Assembly: GCF_021869535.1 (NCBI RefSeq) | Contig: NW_026262712.1 | Coordinates: 111,349,640 to 111,413,639 of the forward strand | Direction: 5' to 3' | From: Mytilus californianus | Lineage: Eukaryota; Mollusca; Bivalvia; Mytilida; Mytilidae | DNA: 64,000 bases | Shown here: positions 20,998 through 33,900 of the stretch, piece by piece | Layout of the letters: every line of letters starts with the position of its first letter | Numbering within the stretch: the first letter of the stretch is position 1 | The notes under the pieces: model-generated | Told to the model about the DNA's origin: nothing | Databases searched by the model: none | The model's input: the letters and a program-made list of their open reading frames with translations, nothing else | Program-made: the position numbers and the translations under genes

Positions 20998-21170
20998 GAT
21001 ATAAGATGTGGTATGAGTGCCTATATGAGACAACTCTCCATCCAAGTCATAATTTGTAAAAGTTAACCATTATAGGTCAAAGTATGGTTTTCAACGCAGA
21101 GACTTGGCTCACACCGTGACCGAACAGCATGCTATAAAAGGCCAAAAACATTAACTTAAAAAATCTCCAA
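20998..21170 (+). repeat. Dispersed mussel-type repeat, partial, plus orientation
   Basis: It carries AAGATGTGGTATGAGTGCC, GAGACAACTCTCCATCC and ACCATTATAGGTCAAAGTATG, as at 13,316-13,500. Confidence 0.75.
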
Positions 21171-21234
21171 TACATCCTGGAATACAGAAAGTTTTAATAC
21201 ATGATAATTATTAACCAGAAAAACTGAAGGGGAC

Positions 21235-21685
21235 TTTATGTTCTCACTCCTTCTGTCTGTCAATCTGTCAGTCCAGCAAATTAGTCTTTTCACACTTTTT
21301 TTTATATAATATTTGGTAGATAGTTATACCATGACAAGTTACATATATCAAGTTTTAATTTTGATATGGTTGGAAATTTTTTATGCAGGGGTTATTTAAA
21401 TTAGAAAATTCACAAAAATAATAGTTTTCTGCACTTTCGTCATGATTAAAAAAATAGATACTGGTATTAGTTGAGGATCCATAAATTTTCATAAGAGGGG
21501 GCCTGCTCTAGTCATGCATCAGTGATTTCCTAAATCCTTTTGATATTTGATATATGCATGTAGTTTTACCTCTTGACCAGTTACAAATCAAGGTTGAATT
21601 TTGTTCCAGTCATAAGATTTTTTGCAGAAGTAGGATTTCAAGTTTGGTAGAAATCGCAGGCTCGACAAATCCATTTGTATATATT
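21235..21685 (+). repeat. Dispersed repeat with CTGTCTGTC motif, plus orientation
   Basis: The block GGGGACTTTATGTTCTCACTCC...CAGTCCAGCAAATTAG...ATACCATGACAAGTTA is a diverged relative of sequence in both palindrome arms near 49,000-49,250 and 59,400-59,600. It is non-coding. Confidence 0.5.
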
Positions 21686-21725
21686 AAGTTAAAATGAATT
21701 GTACATTTATATATGCCAATAAAGT

Positions 21726-22330
21726 ACTAGACTCAAGCTGGCAGCCACTTTTAGCAGCCAATCAAGATAGCAGCCACTTTTTTCCAGCAGCCAATTTTGA
21801 TGATATGTCTAAAAACCCAAAAACTATATCAGAGTCAAACGTTCCAAAAATCTCAAAATCTAAGTTAAATGTAATTTAACAGCGGAATTCGACAATTTCA
21901 CGGCTTGTAGTGATTCTCAAAGGATTTCAGTCCGTTTCAAATACCAATAATGATAGCAGCAACTTTTTTTCGAAATTCTAGCTACCAATACGATATATAT
22001 TGTTTGTTAACGTCTAAATGACCAGAGATGTTCAGCCTTAGAAGTGAACGTTGGACAAACCAACTCCAATGACGTCAGTAACTGAAAGCACTTACTAACC
22101 TGATTTCTAAATCCCGGAAATCGTTTTATGACCTTATGTCAGTTGCATAATTCTTTATGTAAAATATAGTTTTATCAATAAAACAACATTTAAGATGTAT
22201 TTTATATGCAATATTTCTTAAATCAATAAAAAAATATCCTTAGGGCTAGAAACATTTGAAAAATATAAATGGAATTATTTATGGAAAGCCACCCTTCTCC
22301 CCCAAAAAATATATAGTGAAAACCTACCAA
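21726..22330 (+). repeat. Left terminal inverted repeat, unique part
   Basis: It aligns with the reverse complement of 35,434-36,067 at about 98 %. I counted roughly 13 substitutions, a 34-base block present only in the right arm (near 35,645-35,680) and a one-base homopolymer difference. Confidence 0.85.
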
Positions 22331-23830
22331 CTTTGAACGCCAACAATTTTCGAATGGGCCTAACTCCCAAAAAATCATTCAAGTGTGGCCATCCCCAAGC
22401 TATTACCTTTCATTTGAGCCATGTCCGGTGGCGAACTTTACCGTACGGAGCTGGCGAGACTTACCGAAAGAATATAGGTTGTATACGTATGTTTTTCCTC
22501 AACAGCAACTTTGAACTCCAACAATTTTCGAATGGGCCCAACAACATAAAAATCATTCCAGAGTGGCCATCCCCAAGTTATTACCTTTCATTTGAGCTAT
22601 GTCCGGTGTCGAACTTAACCGTACGGAGCTGGCGAGGCTTACCGAAAGAATGTAGGTTGTATACGTATTTTTTTCCTTAACAGCAACTTTGAACGACAAG
22701 AATTTTCGAATGGGCCTAACTCCCAAAAAATCGTTCCAGTGTGGCCATCCCCAAGTTATTACCTTTCATTTGAGCCATGTCCGGTGGCGAACTTCACCGT
22801 ACGGAGCTGGCGAGGCTTACCGAAAGAATGTAGGTTGTATACGTATTTTTTCCTTAACAGCAACTTTGAACGCCAACAATTTTCGAATGGGCCTAACTCC
22901 CAAAAAATCATTCCAGTGTGGTTATCCCTAAGTTATTACCTTTCATTTGAGCTATGTCCGGTGTCGAACTTAACCGTACGGAGCTGGCGAGGCTTACCGA
23001 AAGAATGTAGGTTGTATATGTATTTTTTTCCTTAACAGCAATTTTGAATGCCAACAATTTTCGAATGGGCCTAACTCCCAAAAAATCATTCCAGTGTGGC
23101 CATCCCCAAGTTATTACCTTTCATTTGAGTCATGTCCGGTGGCGAACTTTACCGTACGGAGCTGGCGAGACTTACCGAAAGAATGTAGCTTGTATACGTA
23201 TTTTTTTTCCTTAACAGCAACTTTGAACGCCAACAATTTTCGAATGGGCCTAACTCCCAAAAAATCATTCCAGTGTGGCATCCCCAAGTTATTACCTTTC
23301 ATTTGAGCCATGTCCGGTGGCGAACTTTACCGTACGGAGCTGGCGAGGCTTACCGAAAGAATTTAGGTTGTATACTTATTTTTTTCCTTAACAGCAACTT
23401 TGAACGCCAACAATTTTCGAATGTGCCTAACTCCCAAAAAATCATTCCAGTGTGACCATCCCCAAGTTATTACCTTTAATTTGAGCCATGTCCTGTGTCG
23501 AACTTTACCGTACGGAGCTGGCGAGGCTTACCGAAAGAATGTAGGTTGTATACGTATTTTTTTCCTTAACAACGGGCCTAACTCCCAAAAAAAACCTTCC
23601 AGTTGGCCCTTCCCTAAGTTATTACTTTTCATGTGAGCCATGTCCGGTGGCGAACTTTGCCGTACGAATATTGCGAGGCTCACCGAAAGAATAAAGGGTG
23701 TACACGTTCTTTTTTTCTCAACAGCAACTTTGAACCCTAACAATTCCCGAATGTGCCTAATTCTCCAAGAACATGTCAGTGGGGCCTTTCCCAAGTTATT
23801 ATCTTTCAATTGAGCCATGTCCGGTGGTAT
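22331..23830 (+). repeat. 178-bp tandem array, left arm (about 8.5 units)
   Basis: CTTTGAAC-type starts fall at 22331, 22509, 22687, 22864, 23042, 23221 and 23398, giving periods of 177-179. Then comes a unit with its start deleted (about 23,575) and a partial one from 23,728. Core landmarks are TTTTCGAATGGGCCTAACTCCC, ATTACCTTTCATTTGAGC and CGTACGGAGCTGGCGAG. Open frames across it exist only because the repeat lacks stops in some frames; they are not genes. Confidence 0.95.
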
Positions 23831-23839
23831 GGTGTCTTT

Positions 23840-25887
23840 TACTCGATCATTTGGTAGCGATTAAGGTTCTGGTCTATTATACGGTTAACCAATGATTTTT
23901 GGCATTGTACACATTTACGTAAGACACTGTTCACACATTGTCGAATTGCTGGTATCCAGTATGATTGTCTGTCCGGCTCCTGCATGTAGATTTCTTAGAT
24001 GTGCGTCCATAATAACAAAATTTGTAAGTTTGTAGTTCTTGTGTATTAAATAGGAAACTTAGCGTTTTCTTCAAGAGATGAATTTTGTATTCTGCTTTTA
24101 AATCGTATGATTCCACTTTCATCCATATATAAACGTTATTGTTGCACAAGCGGTAGTGATTTAATTTACGGAATCAATGAAATATGTTCTAGCTCTTTCA
24201 CGAACCTGCCTTGTTGTGTATTTTTGAACCATAAGTTCATAGCTAATGAAATTTCCTATTTTGTTAAAATTCTTTTGAGCTTCCTGTCACCTTGTGAACG
24301 TCTAAGTCGTTCTGGTCGTTTTTCTGACAGTTATTTACGTATTTCAAGACGTATCCAGTCACAGTAAAAATTTTATGTAGATTAGAATACCTTGACATAT
24401 CTATGATCTGTAAAATTCGCTGCGTACAGTATTATCGTCAACTTTGTGTCTCTCTGTTTCTGTTAGATTGGATATATTAGTGCTTATCTCCATATGTCCT
24501 GTCCACGTAGGCCATTTACGCTCTTCCGTTATCCACTGGTGTCCATAAATCCATAATGTCGAATCTTCAATTTGCGATGCAGTTATTCTACGTGTTTGTA
24601 GGTCAGCTGGGTTCATTTCTGTGGGTTCATATTTACATTTGTGAGTTTCAGTTATATCTTTAATATCACTTACACTATTTTTACAAACTTGTTTGACTAT
24701 TGCTCCAAAATACTACTTTGTAATTCCTAAGATTTCGATTACATCTTATGAGAGTCGTGTTCCGATCACTGCAACCATTAATTCTAATTCGGTAACGTTA
24801 TCAATTTCAAAGGCGCAACACGGTTTTATGCAATAACAAGTGTCGACACTGTCCCTTTATTAAAGTAAACAGAAGCTCCATATGCTTTTTAATTTGCATA
24901 AAAACATGTGTAGACTAGATTCGCTAGTTTCCTCGTCATGGTTTGCAAAAAATGTATCTCTGTAATTTAGGTTTCGAAGTTATCTATAAGATGTCATTCT
25001 CTACATCGTCCATAGGTTTTCAATTTCTTTCGGTAGTGTCTCGTCCCATGCATATCCTTTTTCCCAAATTTCTTGAATAAGTATTTTTATTCTAATAGTG
25101 ATCGGTACGAGTAGTCCTAACAAATCACAAATAGCGGAAGACTGTCGCAAAAGTACACGTTTTGTCAATTGTGTGTTCTTGTTTAATTGTTTCGTTCAGC
25201 AAAACTGAGTGTATCTGATACTGTATTCCAGTGCATACTCTATATTTTCGTCTCCTTGTCTGTGTCTGGTACTTTTCAGATGGGGCAAAATCTCTGAGTT
25301 TGTCGCTGTTTGACATCCATGACTGTAAGTTAAAGCCTCCCTTTTTATGTAATTTTCTCGATTCATTGAAGGAGAATCATTTCCATAACAGCGTGGACAA
25401 TTGCAATACTTTTGTTGGTAATACAACTGAATCCTTTTCTTTTAACTGGTTTGTCATCGGCTATCGATAACAGTGGTTTTACGCTCACTCAGTCTGTAAG
25501 AGGCCTTCAAGTGGGGATATAAATGGAATAAAAGAGTAAAGTAAAAACAGGTGCACGAGACGGGGGAAAAAGTTTAAGTATTCCAAATTTAAATCAGCAC
25601 ACAAGATTTAGTCCTCTAGTTATTTGTATAATTTGATTTAGGCGTTTACAACCTTTGGCGACCTACTGTTTAAATGTGTATAACACGTACGATATGACAA
25701 ATGGGCGTTACAGTCGAACGTTCAACTAATCAGACCCAGTCAATTGATAACCCTGAGCGCGCCAAGAAATGGTCATGTCAACGCTGTTATGAAAATGATT
25801 CTATTTAACTGCTGCTTATTCGGAGTACATGCTGGTAAGTTCATTATCAACATATAAGACGTACATATAAGTCTTGTTGTAGAGTTG
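23840..25887 (-). pseudogene. Older BEL/Pao retrotransposon, 3' half (RT end, RNase H, start of integrase)
   Basis: Reading leftward from 25,887, a YVDN motif (about 25,843-25,855) is the catalytic motif of a BEL/Pao reverse transcriptase. Then in changing frames come GGFNLQSWMSNSDKLRDFA, NTVSDTLSFAERNN, DLLGLLVPITIRIKILIQEI and WEKGYAWDETLPKEIEN. NPADLQTRRITASQIEDSTL (near 24,560-24,616) marks the end of the RNase H region, and a cysteine-bearing integrase head lies at about 23,870-24,000. The open frame ends at the 178-bp array, so integrase and LTR are missing. Stops and frameshifts are frequent. It continues the element whose 5' half is at 30,908-34,170. Confidence 0.72.
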
Positions 25888-26036
25888 TGTAGTGGCGATA
25901 AGAGATATATATACATACAGCCATTCTAGTCAACAATTAAATAACATATAGTTTCGACTTCCGCCCATACCGACGTCATTGACGTTCCGACGTAGACGAA
26001 CAAAAGTACATTAACATATGAACGTAATCCACGGCA
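25888..26036 (-). repeat. 3' LTR of the inner BEL/Pao element
   Basis: Minus-strand reading starts TGCCGTGGATTACGTTC and ends CGCCACTACA, 149 bases, with the usual TG...CA ends. It is about 84 % like the 5' LTR by eye. Confidence 0.8.
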
Positions 26037-26229
26037 TTCTCCGGGCGCGCAAAAGAAAATAAACACAATTTATAAAAAAATAATTTTCCTGTTACCAATT
26101 AATTGCTTTTAGAAATGAAATAATTCTCAACAATGTCCACGTGTAGTTGCGGTTGAAATTGAAATTAACTTTAAACTGTCACTGATGCTTCTCTTTTTGA
26201 TAAAGTACGACACGTGTTTTCGTGAGATT

Positions 26230-28210
26230 TAACTTGATCGTTAGAATCGTTTGTTCGTACAAAGTAAGTTTTAAATTCACTTCAATTGGCTAGAGTTAAA
26301 CAATTGGTCGCGTTGTGTGTCCTCTGCTTGTTCTCACTGCGGCTGATCTGACGTGCTAGTTTCAATTTGCTTCTTGGTAACATGCCTTCATGAATATGCA
26401 CGACATCACTAGTGTTGATTGCTCTTGCGTTGTTTCCTGTAGTCCGATGGAATTCTCGTATGACGTGATATATTTCCTTTTCCAACGGTTCCAAAAAATT
26501 GTCCAGTATGTTACTCTGTAGTTGTGCACGTTTCAAGATATCCGATTTTCCACTGCAAATATTTGCTTAATCTTGATTGTCTGTTTGTGGATACGGGGTT
26601 GCATTTATTTTCCTCCCATATAGCAGGTGTGATGGTGTCAAAGGCTCTTCGTCTGCGATGTTTGAAGAAACATATGTCAGGGGTCATTCATTGATAATCG
26701 CTCTAATTTCTGTGATCATTGTTTGCCATAGTGACGTATAACCTACCAAGTGTCCTTCTCAAACACGTTTTTGTCAAACCAATAAGACGCTCCCAAAAGT
26801 CTCCATACGAAGGTGCGCGTCGTGATATGAACTTCCATGTAGTTCCATGTTTTTGCAAGCCGCCTGTCCTTCAAAGTTGATGAATTTGTGAATTTCACTA
26901 TTGTGTTGGCTGCTGCTGGGTATGTAGACGCATTATCCAGATCATTGAACGAGGAAGAGATTTGCGGCTAGTCAATCTTCTAAATGACTGTATAAATGAT
27001 TCTTCTGTTAGGTCAGGTACTCCTTCAAGATGACTGTTACGTGTTGAAGCACTCGTAAACAGGCAGATAAATACTTTCCTCTCATTTCAATGTCTGTCCT
27101 TAACGTACAGGGGTCCTGCAAAGTCCACTCCAGTGTCTATAAAAGGCGGAGCTTCTGACAATCTGATATTTGGCAAAGGCCGCGGATCAGGTACTATGTA
27201 TGTTTTTCTGCTGACTTTTAGGCAAGTTATGCATTTGTGTAGAACCTTCTTCACGTACTGGCGAATGCACGGAATCAAGTATGTTTTTTTCACATCTGAG
27301 TTACTGTAGCTAATACTCCAGAATGCTTCAATCTTTCATGAACACCCAGAACAACCAATCGAGTAAGTGGGTGGTCTCTAATTAATAAATAAGGGAATCT
27401 AGCAGTCTCTGTCAATGGTGTGTTGTGAATCCTTCCCCCGCAACAAATAATATCAGTTGTATCAAGAAATAGTCATACTAGTAACTGTTTCACGATCGAC
27501 AATCGTTTGCTGTACTATGACTTAAAGTTTGGAGTTTCCTCCGAATATTGTCTCTGCTGACAATTCATTATTCATAGTTCCATGGCATGTTGTACATGAT
27601 TGTAATTCACTAGTTGTAAGCTGGTTGGGTTTTCTCTGTGATTTGGAATTTTACAGTTGTCTACAAATCTTAGAATAAAAGCGGTCACTCGGATAGTTTT
27701 GAATAAAGTGTCATGTCAATAATAATGTCAAATCCAGCTTCATGTAGACTGTTACTTTCTTCTTTTGTTGTTGGGTCGTCGTTGTTTTCGTGTTCTTCGA
27801 AGGATGATTATATGGTACTATCTGTGAGTATTGACATCCATGTCGGCAATTCTTACTCATCGGTTAGCAATGCATGTCCGTTAAAGCAGAGTGCGTTCTG
27901 TAAAAAACTGTTCCGCAGTCAATCCTCAAGTCAGTAAATCTGCTGGATTCTCTTTAGTTGGACAATATCTTCATTCATCCTGTGTAGTCAAATTTCTGAT
28001 CCCATCAATTCTGTTTTGAATTAATCGTTTTAACTGTCTTGACGTATTCAACCAGTGTAGAACAATTTGACTGTCTGACCAAAATACCACTTTGTTGATA
28101 GGTAGAGAAGTTCTGATGTGGCTAGCGCGGCGAGGGCCAATAAATGCGGCCATAAGTTCTAATTGTGGAAGAGTCACCTTCTTTAGTGGTGCTACACGAT
28201 TATTCGCCAT
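26230..28210 (-). pseudogene. Inner BEL/Pao pol: RNase H and integrase
   Basis: KKVTLPQLELMAAFIGPRRA then VFWSDSQIVLHWLNTS (27,971-28,210) form the RNase H-like block. KCITCLKVSR and PRPLPNIRLSEAPPFIDTGV followed by DFAGPLYVKD (27,087-27,293) are the integrase zinc region and the start of its catalytic core. DVVHIHEGMLPRSKLKLARQ (26,282-26,536) is the typical C-terminal module. The middle of the integrase is unreadable in any single frame. Copying activity is not expected. Confidence 0.75.
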
Positions 28211-28219
28211 TACTACTGC

Positions 28220-29690
28220 TGAATGTCTTCCATTTCAAATATATGATAATGCTCAATATGCGTCCATACTTGCATTGACAAAATTATTTATTTAATTGTG
28301 GTCCATAATAACTAACGAGCTTGTGAAATAGTGCCTTTCAATTTCTGCAGTTGTTGTTATCTTTAAACCTTTTACAAGTTTTATACATAGATTTTGTAGT
28401 TCTGCCGAGTGTATAGGTTTGTCCCAGTCTATTTTCTGTCTCCATAAATCTTGCATTAATGTTTTAGCACTCACAGTTATGGGGCTTAAAAGTACTAACG
28501 GATCGTAAATCCTTGATGACTGGCCTCAAATCTTCCGCTTTGTGAAATTCCCGATTTCCTAGTTCAATTTTACTTTCGGAAAAGAAAGTTTGTCTGTAAT
28601 TGTATCCCAACGTAGTCCAAGTATTTTCGTTTTGGTGGTTTTGTCAAGTTCATTTTCAGATTGTGCAAATTCTCGTAGATGGCTACCATTTGATGTCCAA
28701 GAACGTAGATCAAACCCAGCTTCTGACATTAACGATCTTGCTTCGCAGAAATATGTAAGAGCATTCTTCTCATTTTCAAGGCTTGACAAAACATTATCAA
28801 CATACAAATCATTCTTCATGGTGGATGCAGTTTCCGTTTTGTATTTATCTAAGCGTTTCAGTAATGCTGCATTTAAGATAAATGGAGAAATGTGGCGCCA
28901 AATAATACAGATTTAAACCTGTAAGTAGTCAGCTTGCTTGTTTGATCGTTCGAATCGCTCAACCGTAGGAAGCGTGTTACATATCTGTCACTGTTGTCTA
29001 GCCCAACCTGTAGAAAGGCTTTCTCAAAATCTGTGTTTACTCCAATTTTGTTGAGTCGGAATCTCATCAGAATTTTGTTAGATCATTAAGTACTGGTGGT
29101 ATTGGCATTAAACAGTCGTTTAAGCTGGTATGGTATGGCGATTTTCTGCAGCTCCAATCGTATACTTTAATAATGGGTGTGGTAGCTGAGTCTTTTTTTA
29201 CAGCATGGTGAGGAATGTAATGAGTTTTGACTGGATTTGTGTCTTCATTTTTTTTTTCTATGAATCCTCTTTTCTATTGCTCTTTAATAATATCCCCATA
29301 TCTATGAAGTAACTATGGTTCTCAAAAAAAGTTTTCTGGTTGTGCTCTCTGTTCTCCATTTAGCCATATAAATTTGATGGCAAGTCAGGGTGTTCCTGTT
29401 TCCATGGCAATTTGGCGTGGTACTGTCCATTTTCAAATCTCAGTGAAGTCTGCTGATAAGTACTTTAAATCTTCATCTGTTTCACCTAGATTTATCCTAA
29501 GTGGTTCAAGCTTCCAGAAGTTTTCAAAACTTTTCTCCTCCATATGATGACTTGAAATAATATTCAAAAGGACGGCAGAAACTGATGAAGTCCTGTTATC
29601 CTTATCTGGTCCTGCCAATGAATTACCAATTTTCGAGCCTACTGCTGTAGGTTCATCATCTCGTATCACCTTATCCTCCACTATCTTCCG
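28220..29690 (-). pseudogene. Inner BEL/Pao pol: protease-like region and reverse transcriptase
   Basis: DDEPTAVGSKIGNSLAGP (29,433-29,681) is the end of the aspartic-protease-like domain. RLNKIGVNTDFEKAFLQVGL then YRFKSVLFGAT (28,873-29,067) is the RT palm. NDLYVDNVLSSLE (28,780-28,819) is the YVDN catalytic motif, followed by SEAGFDLRSWTSNGSHLREF and LGLRWDTITDKLSF. The frame breaks before YVDN and again near 28,550. Confidence 0.75.
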
Positions 29691-30735
29691 TCACGAAAAA
29701 CGCAAGTATGTGTCCCTTTTGTCTGTTTATGGTCATAATGAGGTTGTTGTCTCGACTTTGCTCTGGCGAAAAAGGTAGCGGTCATGTGATTATTTCCGTA
29801 ATCTGTAGTCTGGTCTACTTCTAGAATTTCGATTTCTTTTACCATCGAAATGTTGTCGCTGTCATGTTCTCGTGCGATATTTTTGCGAATTTCAGCTGGG
29901 AGTTTTCCAAGTACGACCGTAATTAACAGGGCTCCGTACATTTCTTGCGTCAGACCTAATAATCGTAGTTCCCGGACATATGCTTCAAGTTTTTAAACTG
30001 TTGCTAGGCTCTGCATTTCCATTAACGCTTTCATTTAGGAATAAATTATCTTGTGGTTCGATCCAAAACGCTCTTTGAGCAAATTTACGGCTGTGGTGTA
30101 ATTGGCATTTGTAAGTGCAAAACCTTCAATAATTTAGGCGGGATGACCATGGAGTTGGGCCTTCAAGTAACTAAATTTCTGTATCTATGTCAAATTACTG
30201 TTAAAATGAATATTTGATTCATACAAATCCCAAAAGGTTTGCCATTGTTAAATTTCTCCGTCAAATTGCGGTAAATTTAGCTTAGTTAATATGTCGTTTT
30301 GACTACTATTTGATACCGAAGAAAATCCTTGGTTGTGTAAATTATTTGTAGAATGCAAATCACGATGTGTATTTTGCACGGAGCGGAAATTATCAAAATG
30401 GGTTTGCTGTACATTAATTTCAGTTTTAAATCTGTTTGCGTTTGGATCTAAAGACGTTGATGCGATTTTGAGAAAGTGAATCAGTATGTGATATTTTTCT
30501 AATTTTCCGAAGCTTAGACTCGAAATTAAACATATACTCATCAGACGTCAAATCCAGTATCTTTTCATTCAAATCTACTATAGTCCTTTGTTTCTGTTCT
30601 ATTGCATCCGATTTTACATCGTCTTTGTTTAAGTCCGAATTCTTTTCAATGTCATCCAATTTCTTTAATAACTTTGTAACTTGCCCTCTGTGTCCTGCCC
30701 ATACTGCTTTTAACTTTGATTTCCAATGTTTCCGA
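29690..30735 (-). pseudogene. Inner BEL/Pao gag
   Basis: A charged, coiled-coil-prone N-terminus (30,426-30,659) is followed by a glutamine/asparagine-rich linker and LTKLNLPQFDGE (about 30,250), the start of the conserved BEL/Pao gag domain. VVLGKLPAEIRKNIARE (29,850-29,941) lies further on. The frame breaks at least twice. Confidence 0.7.
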
Positions 30736-30753
30736 CAGACACGGCACCAAAAA

Positions 30754-30907
30754 GTAGTGGCGATAGGATATATATAGATATACGGCCGTTCTAGTCAACA
30801 ATTTGATAACAGATACATCTAGTCTTGACTTCCGCCTACGCCGAAGTCATTGACGTTCCGACGTAGACAAACAAACGTACATTAACATAGGAACGTAATT
30901 CGCGACA
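30754..30907 (-). repeat. 5' LTR of the inner BEL/Pao element
   Basis: Minus-strand reading starts TGTCGCGAATTACGTTCC and ends CGCCACTAC. A few bases on, GGTGCCGTGTCTGTCGG is a plausible primer-binding region. Confidence 0.75.
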
Positions 30908-33900
30908 AGTTGTAGCTACTTTGCACGGATTCATCGATATATATTTTAGGAATTTCACGTTTAAAATGAATGGCGAATTCATCGCTCCAAAAAGTACAAC
31001 TTTAAATCTGTACATTGTCAAGTCACATGTTGATTCAGTTGAATCGGACAACCAAAAGAATCGTGTAGCGTCTCGGTCTTCATTGTCAAGTTTGTCTTGT
31101 AAAAATGCCTTTTCTATGTCTGTTGTGATTCCATATTTTTCTTATCTAAATCATGTAAGAATGTTTGATAATTTATTCAAAACAGGTGGTGTTGAAGATA
31201 GGCAGTCATTAAGGCTGGGTAAATCTAGATTTCCATGGCAAATGCAGTCATATAAAATTCTAATTGGGGTCGTGTTTGATTCATTCTTAACAGGATCGTG
31301 CGGTATGTAGTGGATTCGTTCGTTTTCGCGATCGATTTCTATAGAGGGTACATTTTCTATGAAGTCTTTCATCTCATGTTCTTTGATCATCTTTTTGTAT
31401 AAATGTAACATATCTGGGTCTTTAGCTAAACCAGCTGTAACATTTTTTGTCCTCATTCTTAATTTATATTCATTTGTAGGTAACTCTGGGTGATCTGGTT
31501 TCCATGGAAGTTTGGCGACACATTTATTGTCCTTAAAAGTTATGCTAATGTTTGGTACATTTTTTATATTTTCAACAGAATCCGCCTCTTAACAGTTCGA
31601 CTCAATTCTCATTTCTGTAAAGCGCACTCCTTCGGTTTGTGCGCCACTAAATCATTCATCACCGTAGAGGTCCATTATCTAGTATTAATTCCTGTGTATA
31701 GCGGTCCTGACAGCATAAAGGCTATTTTGGATTTAACCGCTGTTGGTCCATCACATCGGATAATTTCATCTTCTACTAAAGACCAGTAGTAATCTCCTCC
31801 AACGAGTAGTGAAATGTTGAACTTTTCATCGTATGTGTCGGTGTGGGCAAGGTATAATCCTCGTAAATAGGACAAACTGTTGATATTTACACGTTTCTTC
31901 ATATGTATCGGTTGGGCAATTAATGGAACAATTATTACTTCTATTGGAATTTTTTTCTTTTCTTTCGGTCTCAATCGATATTGTCGCTTTCTCCAGGTTG
32001 CGTACCGAATCTTCTTTCCCTACAAATGCTGAAATTTGATTGCTTTCTATACCATTCGGTATGAAATGGAGTTTTTCTTAAACTTCTTGAGAAATAAATG
32101 AGTTTTGTGTGCCTTCCATGAGTAGAATGTTAATCAAAACACTTTCGTCATGGTATCACTCGGGCGCTTCGGCAGTATTGGTAGAATTTCGATAGGTGCT
32201 GTAACGGCAGAATGAATACCGATGCTCTTTTTTTTCTGTAGTACTTAGAAAATCTCCATTAGCAGGTTTTGTTAGGCTTTATTAGGCTTTATCTTCATTC
32301 GAAGTGGAATTTCTATTTTGTAAATTATTACGGCAAATGCTACTATGATGTGTCTAACTCATCAGCAACTATAGTGTGACTTACATTCCGAAACCTTATG
32401 ATTACCGAAACTGTTAAAGCAAACTCTTTTTTTCCTGGACAATTTTTGTGCGGCCGTTTATATCAGTGGTATTTTCATTCATTTGGGTAATACGTGGTTT
32501 GACAAAACAAACACGGCCTTTTAGTCTTAAATGTACATTTGTCGTTACTATCTTTAGACCATGTTGACCTCCATCTTGTATTTGTAGTTTCTGTTCCGAT
32601 AATATCGGCATATGGCAAAATCAAAGGTACTTTATTCAAATGATTTGCACCACGTGACTTTGTCCCTTTTGATCAAATTACCTCCCTTAGCTTAAGATTG
32701 AAAATATAATTTATTTTAGATTTGCGGATAATCACGTCCTTTTCCGTCAAGTACCTAAAACTAATGTATCTTTAAAAACTTCCTTTGGCGGATATTTACA
32801 AAAATGCTGTGTAATTCTAAGGGAAAATGCTTAAAATTTGACTTTTTACGAAATGGGAAGGTTGAAATCATCATGTTTTTAAAAGAATTTGGCCGAAAAC
32901 TTAAGAAAGCAGGTAAGTTTAAAGTTATTTAACTTTAAAATTCAACCTACAAGGTGTTTCCCTATATGCGAACAAATCATGAACAATATCTTCTTGCATA
33001 TGTATTTCTGTTTTGAATCTTGCTATTTTACGATTTTCCGTCCTTTTATATGATCTTATATAGCAATTACACTATGACTACGCTTCCGATTTTTAAACTA
33101 AAAAGGCCGAAAGATTTTAGAGTAGACAATGTCCATTTGTACACGGACATAAGCCTAAACACATGTACAATTCACCTATATGCGAACAAATTGTTCATTC
33201 GAGATAGGTTTTGTCATATTGGCATTTTTATTTAAGGGGCTTATATAATCCTATTGTAATGGCTGCCGTCATGATAAGTCAAAATGGCCGCTATGCAAAT
33301 TAGCAAATTACCCCAAATTTTGCCATATGGTTTCAATATGATTGGCATTAGCGGCCTCTTGTGTACAAATGTCTTACGTTATTGCTTTGCGTAAACTTGA
33401 GATATCCCAATCATCATCACCGTGGTCTCGAGTAATGTTTTGTCTGACTAAATTTGGAAATTTGTTCAGTATTAGTGGTATTAATTGACTTTGAAACGAT
33501 TCTTGATATTGACCGATTCCTTATAGTTCACGTATATAACTCTGTGAACAATTTTAGTCCTTTAATTCTGGGCGTTGGTGCAGGCAAATTTATTAAGTTT
33601 TGCATGTATGCTTGTACAATTTTGTGTTGTTGGCCACAATCTCATGTAGAATTTGTATTGCTTGGTTATAATTTGTACTAGTAATTTGCATTCCCGATAT
33701 ACACTGGCTAGTTTCTCCGTAAAGTTTTCAGATAGTTAAATCTTTGTTCGTCACTCAATGAGAGATTTTCATGTACGGCAGAATAATATGTATCCCAAAA
33801 AGCTGACCATTCTAATTTATTTCCGCCAAAAGTGGGTCGGTTGATTTTAGGCAATTTGTTCTGAGTTGAAATTTATCGGATTTTAATGTTCTTGCACGCT

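Larger units (their letters stand above)
25888..30907 (-). mobile_element. Complete but decayed BEL/Pao LTR retrotransposon, 5020 bp
   Basis: It is bounded by short LTRs (30,754-30,907 and 25,888-26,036) and flanked by CAACT on both sides (30,908-30,912 and 25,883-25,887, minus-strand reading). It contains gag, protease, RT, RNase H and integrase in BEL/Pao order, all on the minus strand and all broken by stops and frameshifts. It has inserted inside the reverse transcriptase of an older BEL/Pao copy. Confidence 0.8.

Noticed and set aside
22331..23830. Several open reading frames of 60-115 codons in the tandem array, or a CRISPR-like array
   Set aside because: They arise because the 178-bp unit is nearly stop-free in some frames. 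Units are contiguous, with no spacers between short repeats, and the host is a eukaryote.
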